A stretch of DNA of 39,789 nucleotides, taken from the NCBI GenBank assembly GCA_001775755.1, contig MEYF01000016.1:1-39789 (forward strand), written 5' to 3'. Below are positions 33,881 through 39,789 of the stretch, piece after piece (position 1 is the first letter of the stretch; each line of letters begins with the position of its first letter). Made by a program: the position numbers and the translations under genes. Origin of the DNA: Candidatus Aminicenantes bacterium RBG_19FT_COMBO_65_30 (lineage in GTDB: Bacteria > Acidobacteriota > Aminicenantia > Aminicenantales > Saccharicenantaceae). Under the pieces are notes generated by a model. It was not told the origin of the DNA, made no database searches, and was given only the letters and a program-made list of their open reading frames with translations.

Positions 33881-35359
33881 ATGAAATCGATCGTTATCAT
33901 CGGATCGGGCATGGGCGGGCTCACCGCCGGCAACCTGCTAGCGAAGAAAGGCCATAAGGTCACGATGTTCGAGGCCCAGAAAACGCCGGGAGGCTACACC
34001 GGCGGCTTCCGGCACGAGGGATTCTATTTCGAAAGCGGGACGCTCGCCTTCGAATCTTCCGCCCAGGTTTTCCGGGCCATGAAGGAGATCGGCGTCTTCG
34101 ACAAGATTGAGTTCGCGCGCCAGAAGATGCATATCAATGCGGGGAAGATGAACGGCGTCTGTTCGAGCTATCGAGAATTCAAGACCCTGGCCTATTGTTC
34201 GTACCCCGGCGAAAAGGAGAAGCTCGACCGCTATTTCGGCGAGGCCGACAAGATGATCCGGGCCATGACCGGGATGATGGCGCCTCACGGCGTCGCCGGA
34301 TTCCTGGCCTTTCCATTCCATCTCGCCGGGTTTATGTACTTGTTTCGCAAGTACTCGAAAATCACCGTGACGGACTTCGCCGCGGCATGTTTCGGCGAGG
34401 GCTCGGCGCTGTACGCCCATTTCAAGGGTTTCGGCTATCCGGACATGTCGGCGGCGCTCATCGGGCCGGCCCTGGCCGCCTTTCTTGACGACTATTGGAC
34501 AGTCAAGAAGGGCTTTCAGTCCTGGGCGGACGCCCTGGCCGACAACTTCCGGGCCCTGGGCGGTGAGCTGAGGCTCGGGACGCCGGTCGACAAGATCGTG
34601 ACAAAGCACCGGGCCGCCGCGGGCGTCGAAGCCCGGGGTGAATTCTTTCCCGCGGATTGGGTCATTTCCGCCGCGGACTATAAGAAGACTTTCCTGGCCT
34701 GGCTGGATGATCGCTCGCTCCTGCCCGCGGAGTTCGTCAAAAAGGTTTCGGAAACCGCCGTATCCGAAGGAATTGTCACGGCCTACCTCGGACTGAGCCT
34801 GCCGCCGGCCGAGCTCGGGAAATGGCTCAAGGCGCCGTATGGCAGTTACCGCGATCCGTCTTCGGTTGCCGACTTCCGCCTTGGAGCCGATGACCCTGAC
34901 TACTTCAAGAAAGCCGGGGCGGGCCTCTATTCTCCTTCGCTTCACGATGCGAGTCTCGCTCCAGAGGGGAAGTCGAGCCTCATGATCCAGGCCATAGCGC
35001 CCACGCATTGGATGAACAACTGGGGCGGCGGCGACCGGCAGAAGTACCGGGAGCTCAAGGAAGGAGTCAAGCGGGAACTCGTCGCCAAGGCCGCGGCCGT
35101 TATCCCGGGCCTGGAGGAGCGCATAGAATATTCCGACTTGGCGACGCCGCTCACGTACGAGCGGTTCACGGCGAATACCGATGGCGCGACTTCGGCTTGG
35201 AGCTGGAACCCTCATAACAAGTTCTACGGGAGTCCTCTGGGCGTCCACATCGGCACGCCTATCAAGAACCTGCTTATCGGATCCTGTTGGTCGGCCCAGA
35301 TCGGGGGCGTGCCGAGCGCTATCAACGCCGCCCGCCGCTGCGCCAGGAGGATCGGCTAG
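33881..35359 (+). CDS. CrtI/phytoene-desaturase-like FAD oxidoreductase
   Basis: A 492-residue flavoprotein. The N-terminal dinucleotide-binding motif IIGSGMGGLTAGNLLAKKG is followed by the acidic FEAQ and GGYTGGF, as in carotenoid desaturases, isomerases and retinol saturases. The C-terminal FAD closure NLLIGSCWSAQIGGVPSAINAAR is intact. No signal peptide. It should desaturate, saturate or isomerise a polyunsaturated lipid or isoprenoid; the substrate is unknown. AAAAGGAG lies just upstream. It shares a module with the SRPBCC gene between tRNA fragments A and B. Confidence 0.83.
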   Translation: MKSIVIIGSGMGGLTAGNLLAKKGHKVTMFEAQKTPGGYTGGFRHEGFYFESGTLAFESSAQVFRAMKEIGVFDKIEFARQKMHINAGKMNGVCSSYREFKTLAYCSYPGEKEKLDRYFGEADKMIRAMTGMMAPHGVAGFLAFPFHLAGFMYLFRKYSKITVTDFAAACFGEGSALYAHFKGFGYPDMSAALIGPALAAFLDDYWTVKKGFQSWADALADNFRALGGELRLGTPVDKIVTKHRAAAGVEARGEFFPADWVISAADYKKTFLAWLDDRSLLPAEFVKKVSETAVSEGIVTAYLGLSLPPAELGKWLKAPYGSYRDPSSVADFRLGADDPDYFKKAGAGLYSPSLHDASLAPEGKSSLMIQAIAPTHWMNNWGGGDRQKYRELKEGVKRELVAKAAAVIPGLEERIEYSDLATPLTYERFTANTDGATSAWSWNPHNKFYGSPLGVHIGTPIKNLLIGSCWSAQIGGVPSAINAARRCARRIG

Positions 35360-35412
35360 CGCCCTCCCCGGCGACCGGCCCAGCGCGACGAAGTTTATGA
35401 CCCACCGGGGAA

Positions 35413-35435
35413 CGCGCCTGGAGGGACTCGAACCC
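35413..35435 (-). pseudogene. tRNA-Arg fragment, copy B (T arm and acceptor)
   Basis: These 23 nt are identical to 32657-32679 of copy A: acceptor 3' strand, T-stem 3' side, T loop and part of its 5' side, without CCA. Beyond them similarity ends. CAGGCGC at 35470-35476, in the last codons of the cupin gene, is complementary to the acceptor strand, so a 63-nt internally shortened tRNA shape can be drawn. Confidence 0.65.
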
Positions 35436-35468
35436 GCTAAGGCTCCTTCTGACCCTGTACGGCTAAGG

Positions 35469-36272
35469 TCAGGCGCCTTCCCCGAACATCAGGAGGATGA
35501 ACTCTGCCGGCTCATCGAACGGATTCCAGGCCTCATGAGCGGTGCCCGGCGGGACGAACATCATCTGTCCCGGCTCCAGAATCTTTTCGACGCCGCCGAC
35601 CTTCGACATGGCCCGGCCGCGGAGACCGATGATTATGGTCGGGAACGGATTGACCTGATCCCTCGGGTCGGCGTTGACGCGCTGGCCTTTCCGGATCTGT
35701 CCCCAGGCAGAGCGGAGTCCCTTTTGGTAATACAACACGACCATCGTAGCGCCGTGGACTTCGCGGCCGACCGCCGGACTGAAGCTTACGGTCTCGGGGA
35801 AGCCGCGGGTCCAGAAATGGAAGGTCAAGGGGAGAAAGATAGCCAAGAAGTCCTCACCGGGCGTGTAGCCGGGCATGAACGTAATGTCCATGGGCGCCGG
35901 GTCTGACATCCTGGCTCGCCCCATCGCGGTGAGCGCGTTCAGCTCTCCGCGGTCGATCTTGTTAAGGGTCTTCAGGTCGGTCGTATAGACAGCGCCCGGC
36001 TCCGGCGGGAGGCCTCGTCGGAGATCGACTTCGAACCGGCCAGCGGCGTCTTTCCGGCCCGTCACGACGACATGCCATTCAGGTTCGGCTGAGCCTGGGA
36101 CCGAGACCCCGAAAATACATCGAGTATTCGCTGCGGGGTCATTCCGGAAATCCTCCACAAAGGACCTCAGGATCTGTCCGACGGGGCGGGAGGCCGTCGG
36201 TTGAGCCGGAAAGGACTGGACGACAAACACGGAAAAGACCGAAAGGGCGATCCAGCGTTGGTTGTTGCGCAT
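35469..36272 (-). CDS. Secreted SCP2-like/cupin two-domain protein
   Basis: A 267-residue protein with a signal peptide (RWIALSVFSVFVVQSFPAQP). Residues about 35-140 read like an SCP2 sterol-carrier domain (WHVVVTGRKDAAGRFEVDL, then LNKIDRGELNALTAMGRARM). The C-terminal 100 residues end in a cupin core, EPGQMMFVPPGTAHEAWNPF. The second half may bind metal through the His, but the first cupin motif is weak. The start at 36272 has GGAGG 7 nt upstream; a longer frame to 36377 lacks this and would bury the signal peptide. The gene sits alone between tRNA fragments B and C. Confidence 0.68.
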   Translation of the reverse strand: MRNNQRWIALSVFSVFVVQSFPAQPTASRPVGQILRSFVEDFRNDPAANTRCIFGVSVPGSAEPEWHVVVTGRKDAAGRFEVDLRRGLPPEPGAVYTTDLKTLNKIDRGELNALTAMGRARMSDPAPMDITFMPGYTPGEDFLAIFLPLTFHFWTRGFPETVSFSPAVGREVHGATMVVLYYQKGLRSAWGQIRKGQRVNADPRDQVNPFPTIIIGLRGRAMSKVGGVEKILEPGQMMFVPPGTAHEAWNPFDEPAEFILLMFGEGA

Positions 36273-36411
36273 TAGGAAACCTCCATCACTGCGGCTATGA
36301 CTTACCTGACGAGTCTTGATAAGGAAATGTTCCCGCTGGGCGCTCTTCCGTTGCCCTTTATTGCGGGTGGTGGCCAAAGGCGGATTTCTCAGCGAATAAG
36401 GGAGCTCTCCA

Positions 36412-36451
36412 GGAGGGACTCGAACCCCCGACCCGCTGCTTAGAAGGCAGC
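36412..36451 (-). pseudogene. tRNA-Arg(UCU) fragment, copy C (anticodon and T arms)
   Basis: The anticodon arm with TCT, variable loop and T arm are identical to copy A. The acceptor strand diverges (CTGGAGA instead of CAGGCGC) and no CCA is encoded, so it cannot be functional. Confidence 0.8.
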
Positions 36452-36528
36452 TGGTTCGTCTTTCTAATTAATCTAGGATGAGCGGCTTACGCGCTCAACT
36501 CTAGAAGGTGTGCTCAGAATTGTGCACA
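36412..36528 (-). repeat. 117-nt element terminus, copy C
   Basis: 43-nt core (36412-36454) and 25-nt distal block (36504-36528), both identical to copy A and with the same 49-nt spacing. Confidence 0.8.
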
Positions 36529-36610
36529 CGGCCGGGCCCGAGAGGGCATTCATCCTTGGAGTACGGTTATCAGCTGCCGGTCAGTCCGGCCTGCCCCTGC
36601 CAAGAGCGGG

Positions 36611-38686
36611 TCAACGGACCCCGTCCTTTCGGTCGCCCCCCTCGCCCGTCGTTTTTTTAACGTTCTCTTCCAAGTCCAAGAGACCGAGTTTCATTCTGGC
36701 GTAGGAGTGCTCGGGATTCAATTGGAGGCATTTTTTGTAATATTTCTTAGCTTCCTCCACATGCCCCGATCTCTCGAGCCAGGATGCCAGGTCATAGCAG
36801 ACGTCGATGGCCCTCGGCAATTCGTTGTGAACGAACGTCAGATAACCGATATAGTCGTCGTCTGTTTTCTTATTGATCGCCATCCAGCCATCGAGATCGT
36901 CGTAGAGAAGGTTTTTCATATTGAAGCCGTACTTATCATAATTCAGCCTGATCCGATCATAGCTGCTTTTCAAGCCTTCTAAGCCGCTTGATCGGTAGGC
37001 ATCGGCCATTTGGGCCGTAAATTCCGGCCTCATGTTCTTATACGAATCATAGTCGAAGATCCGCTCGAAGACGGGATCCCGATTTTCCCTGAAATCAGCC
37101 GATGTCAGCCTGACAAAGAAATGGGGTTCTGTTCCCACGGAAAAATCGAACGGCTGGGCGTCCTGATAATAATCGACGGAGCAGCCGATTTGCAGTTTGC
37201 TGTGAGGGAGATTGAACCGCCGAATGGCCCCATATTGGTTCGGTTTGCTGCAGGTCGGCTCGCCGAATAAAGTGGCGTTCGTGTACCGAACGATCTCCGA
37301 CACAAAATGCTGGGCCGCGGAGACCGTGGCCCTTCCGATAATGATGAACAGACGATCCGGACGGTCCAAGCCGGGCCTGTTGAGGATCCCTTTAACGAGA
37401 GGCCATTCGATATGATTTCCTCCGGCATTCCGCCTGACGTCGACGATCAGTCTTTCGGCCCTCCGTTCATCGAACGCTTCAAACATGCGCTTGCAGAACT
37501 TATCGAACGGCTCGTTCTTTTTATCAACGAACGCATTGATCTGAAGATAGATCGCCGTCCGTTCAGGCAAGTATTCATACCAATATGAATCGTACGCCTG
37601 TTTGAGATAGAGAGGAGCGGGATTTTTGCTTTCCTCATTCATGAATACCGGAGCGGACATTCCGACATCCGTTTGGATCGCGTAATCAAGTTCCCGACCT
37701 TGTTCATCCGCTAAAAGCAGATGAATGTCATCGGACGAATGGCTCGCTCCGATATATTGAAGCAGTGGGCCGTCATTCATGAAGAATCGCGGCAAGTATT
37801 CGAGAACCGTCATCTCATTATCGGCGGCAACAAAGCGGGAGAGCCTGTGCATGGCCTCTTCGGCCGTCAAGCTCCCGATCTTGATGACTTTTTTTCCACA
37901 CGCCCCGCCATATTTTTTCGAGATCGTTCTGATGTAGAGGCCGTCCTCGAATGGATAGAACCCGACAGGATAGTATCTATAGGTCTTTTTGATCTCCTCG
38001 AGTCCCGGCGAAGATGACACCGGCGTACAGAACGTATGGAGGTTCTTGATATGAGCGATCAGCTCATGGATACCGATGATCATTTCATTGGTGGTAGAAC
38101 TGGATATCTTATTTCGCAACTTCTCTGCATAGCCATAAAAAGCTTCTCGGGACACATTGCCGTATAAATTCGGGTGCATGATCTCGAGACGCTTGATCAA
38201 ATACTCCAAGTCCTCGTTCCATTCTTTCACAGAGATAGTGCTCGGCTGCCCCGATTCGGATCGGGCGACAGTATTTTGGGCGGGTGGTCCTTGTCCCTCG
38301 CGCTTTTTCCCAAGGAGCTCGATGCCTTGAGTTTTCATCATACATCTATCGATCTTGCCGGCCTCATTCCGGAAAAATTCCAGTTCATAAAACTGGCCGG
38401 TGGCCGAAGCGGTGAGTTTGAACTTGAGGGGATTCCCCTGCACCTGAAGCATCTCCTCAGGGCTTTCCCCTGGAGAGGTGCCAAAGAGCTTTCCGGCTTG
38501 TTCGAAGACGTTGACGGTCAGAGCTCCGCCCTGGTATTCGAAATCATAGCCCCCGGCGATTTCGGCGAGGACCTTCTTTACGTCGGCAGGCATGGTCCCG
38601 GCCGACGATTGGGCCGTTTGGGCCTGCCCCCATGAACTTGCCGTCAAAATCCCGGTCGCGACAATCAGAACGACAAGCTTTTTCAC
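36611..38686 (-). CDS. Secreted S41-like peptidase with C-terminal TPR
   Basis: A 691-residue secreted protein. GTG start with GGAGGA 7 nt upstream, then signal peptide KKLVVLIVATGILTASSWGQ. Residues about 30-130 form a small beta domain. The S41 protease-like core (about 155-530) has LIVDVRRNAGGN and GRATVSAAQHFVSEI, whose serine matches the catalytic serine of C-terminal processing peptidases. No PDZ domain is apparent. The last 60 residues form a TPR hairpin (HVEEAKKYYKKCLQLNPEHSYA). Its target is unknown. The gene is clearly AT-richer than the pilus operons and lies directly to the right of tRNA fragment C, so it looks acquired. Confidence 0.75.
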   Translation of the reverse strand: MKKLVVLIVATGILTASSWGQAQTAQSSAGTMPADVKKVLAEIAGGYDFEYQGGALTVNVFEQAGKLFGTSPGESPEEMLQVQGNPLKFKLTASATGQFYELEFFRNEAGKIDRCMMKTQGIELLGKKREGQGPPAQNTVARSESGQPSTISVKEWNEDLEYLIKRLEIMHPNLYGNVSREAFYGYAEKLRNKISSSTTNEMIIGIHELIAHIKNLHTFCTPVSSSPGLEEIKKTYRYYPVGFYPFEDGLYIRTISKKYGGACGKKVIKIGSLTAEEAMHRLSRFVAADNEMTVLEYLPRFFMNDGPLLQYIGASHSSDDIHLLLADEQGRELDYAIQTDVGMSAPVFMNEESKNPAPLYLKQAYDSYWYEYLPERTAIYLQINAFVDKKNEPFDKFCKRMFEAFDERRAERLIVDVRRNAGGNHIEWPLVKGILNRPGLDRPDRLFIIIGRATVSAAQHFVSEIVRYTNATLFGEPTCSKPNQYGAIRRFNLPHSKLQIGCSVDYYQDAQPFDFSVGTEPHFFVRLTSADFRENRDPVFERIFDYDSYKNMRPEFTAQMADAYRSSGLEGLKSSYDRIRLNYDKYGFNMKNLLYDDLDGWMAINKKTDDDYIGYLTFVHNELPRAIDVCYDLASWLERSGHVEEAKKYYKKCLQLNPEHSYARMKLGLLDLEENVKKTTGEGGDRKDGVR

Positions 38687-38883
38687 AGTCGTCTCCTCCA
38701 CCCTCTTGGCCTACATGAAAAAGGACGAAACCGGTCCTAAAAGGTTGCCTGCTCCCGGACCTTCCCCTCCTCGGCGCATCCGCGGATATCGTCGAATGAA
38801 GCTTAAACGGCCGTTTTCTTAAGGATCCGAGCCTCGGACCTTCGGCAGCGTCATTTTTGACGTTCGAGGTCGGCCGCGAGACC

Positions 38884-38912
38884 CTGTCAGGAAAGCGCGT
38901 TTAGGTTATAAT
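38884..38912 (+). promoter_or_regulatory. Promoter giving a leaderless mRNA
   Basis: CTGTCA (38884-38889), 17 nt, TATAAT (38907-38912). The ATG at 38919 falls where transcription should begin. A CGTCA-TTTT-TGACG dyad at 38849-38862 lies just upstream, and AAACGGCCGTTT at 38805-38816 is a perfect palindrome. The rest of 38687-38883 holds no gene. Confidence 0.55.
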
Positions 38913-38918
38913 GAGGCC

Positions 38919-39554
38919 ATGAGCGGAAGAAAGAAAGAGCGGCTCCCGTTCCTCGCCTTCGCGCTGTTCGTCCTCGCGGCCGGGGCGGCCTTCGCCCATC
39001 AGCCCCGCCTCGTCGACGACCGGCCTTCGATCATCGTCCGCGACCCGGAGATCTCCCAAGCTTTCTACGCCCGCTTGGCCGGGGATCCCCAGACGTACCA
39101 CATCGGGAGCGATGCCCCGCTGCGGCTCTACATCAACCTCCTCGTCCCCGACATCCAGGGCATCGAGACCGACTACGAAGCCGCCGTCTTCCGTGAGACG
39201 GACGGGAAGAAGGAGCTCCTGGCCCGCCTCGACGGGAAGACGTACGCCTGGCGCCCGTTCTACGAGCCCTTCGGCGGCGACCGCTACCTGCTCGGGCCCG
39301 AATACGACGAGCAGGTCCCCGCGGGCGCCTACACCGTCGTCGTCACGAGCCCCGACAATACCGGCAAGTACGTCCTGGCCGTGGGCAAGATCGAGAAGTT
39401 CCCGCCGAAGGAGATGGCCCGGACGATCGTCGCCCTGCCGAAGCTCAAGCGTTACTTCGGCAAGTCGCCGTGGACGGCCTTCTTCAACCTGTCGGGCGCG
39501 TTCCTGCTGGTCGCGATCGGGGCTGTCGCAGGCCTGGCGGCGCTTTTTTTCTGA
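38919..39554 (+). CDS. Exported membrane-anchored protein, unknown function
   Basis: I do not recognise a named family. The 211-residue product has a signal peptide (FLAFALFVLAAGAAFA|HQ). A beta-rich extracytoplasmic domain spans about 27-165 (LRLYINLLVPDIQGI, YEPFGGDRYLLGPEYDEQVPAGAYTVVV, TGKYVLAVGKIEKF). One C-terminal membrane helix (about 190-210) closes the chain, so the domain faces the periplasm. It resembles carbohydrate-binding or Ig-like accessory folds only in outline. GC-rich composition is back to that of the core genes, unlike the protease gene on its left. Confidence 0.75.
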   Translation: MSGRKKERLPFLAFALFVLAAGAAFAHQPRLVDDRPSIIVRDPEISQAFYARLAGDPQTYHIGSDAPLRLYINLLVPDIQGIETDYEAAVFRETDGKKELLARLDGKTYAWRPFYEPFGGDRYLLGPEYDEQVPAGAYTVVVTSPDNTGKYVLAVGKIEKFPPKEMARTIVALPKLKRYFGKSPWTAFFNLSGAFLLVAIGAVAGLAALFF

Positions 39555-39659
39555 TCCGGCGCCGGCGGCGCCGACGCGCGGCCGGCGCTTAGCTCCCGGG
39601 AGGGATCAGCGGGCCGGCTTTCCGTTTACAAATAAGCGGGATTCATCGAAAATAAGGGG

Positions 39660-39789
39660 ATGGAAGCGAGAATGCGGTTGGACACCCGGGCCGTCATACG
39701 GCGGCTTCTCGCCGGCCAGAAGCTCGGCGTTCTGGCCACCCGGGAGCCCCGCTCGCCCTATCAGAGTCTCGTGGCCTTCGCGGTATCCA
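39660..39789 (+). CDS. PNPOx-like flavoprotein, 5' part
   Basis: Only the first 43 codons are in the window. RRLLAGQKLGVLAT, then SPYQSLVAFAVS, is the usual opening of pyridoxamine 5'-phosphate oxidase-like split-barrel flavoproteins (HugZ-like group). The start may be 39660 or 39672: AAGGGG directly precedes the first ATG and is better spaced for the second. Confidence 0.6.
   Translation, partial: MEARMRLDTRAVIRRLLAGQKLGVLATREPRSPYQSLVAFAVS

Larger units (their letters stand above)
32654..36528. mobile_element. Putative tRNA-Arg integration array with single-gene modules
   Basis: Three partial tRNA-Arg(UCU) 3' segments, all oriented on the minus strand, lie at 32.65 (A), 35.41 (B) and 36.41 kb (C). 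Between A and B are the SRPBCC and FAD oxidoreductase genes, between B and C the SCP2-cupin gene, and to the right of C an AT-rich protease gene. No recombinase, transposase or complete tRNA is in view. This fits remnants of tandem integrations at one tRNA gene whose intact copy would lie further right, or a gene-cassette system with a recombinase elsewhere. The right boundary is not defined. Confidence 0.5.

Noticed and set aside
1-39789. CRISPR array, rRNA, complete tRNA, transposase or integrase genes
   Set aside because: None seen on either strand; the only tRNA-like sequence is the three truncated Arg copies.

Overview
The window is GC-rich and has dense, short-spaced operons. It looks like one stretch of a Gram-negative-type bacterial chromosome: type IVa-like pilus genes, an LPS-type sedoheptulose-phosphate isomerase and a PilY1 relative. 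Gene content and style (DUF362 proteins, large GT-C/YfhO membrane proteins, a VCBS-repeat PilY1) suggest Acidobacteriota or Candidatus Aminicenantota. That placement is inference from recollection; no marker gene here proves it.

Layout. (1) 45-2396: an aminotransferase fused to a P-loop PEPCK/HprK-like kinase-fold domain. (2) 2.6-9.0 kb, + strand: a minor-pilin operon (GspH/FimT-, PilV-, PilW-, PilX- and PilY1-like), followed by a small secreted coiled-coil protein with its own promoter. (3) 9.8-24.6 kb: envelope and glycan genes. These are gmhA-plsC, a DPPR-synthase-like UbiA prenyltransferase, DUF362, a TPR/GT-C membrane protein, an AT-richer minus-strand operon (methyltransferase, GT2, B12 radical SAM, GT-C), a YfhO-like protein, and a toroid/Tat-DUF362 pair. 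(4) 24.7-32.3 kb, minus strand: the pilus motor and regulatory operon pilB-pilT-pilC-pilS-pilR, then pilA behind its own consensus sigma-54 promoter. PilS/PilR presumably drive that promoter. (5) 32.65-38.7 kb: an accessory region with three partial copies of the 3' half of a tRNA-Arg(UCU) gene, all in one orientation, separating small gene modules (SRPBCC + FAD oxidoreductase; SCP2-cupin; S41-like protease). No integrase and no complete tRNA are visible. (6) 38.9 kb to the end: a small membrane-anchored secreted protein and the start of a PNPOx-like flavoprotein.

How it fits together. The two pilus loci, 15 kb apart, supply minor pilins and tip adhesin (first locus) and major pilin, ATPases, platform and two-component control (second locus). 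PilM/N/O/P/Q are not in the window. The central genes probably build or decorate a surface glycan or lipid.

The most novel signal is the tRNA-Arg array. Two copies belong to 117-nt units that share a 43-nt tRNA block and a 25-nt distal block, with exactly 49 variable nucleotides between them in both. This looks like the repeated terminus of related integrative elements or cassettes at one tRNA hotspot. Other notable points are a split SRPBCC gene with a GTGA overlap, the sigma-54 promoter inside a perfect dyad, and several promoters whose -10 box lies only 6-13 nt from the start codon.
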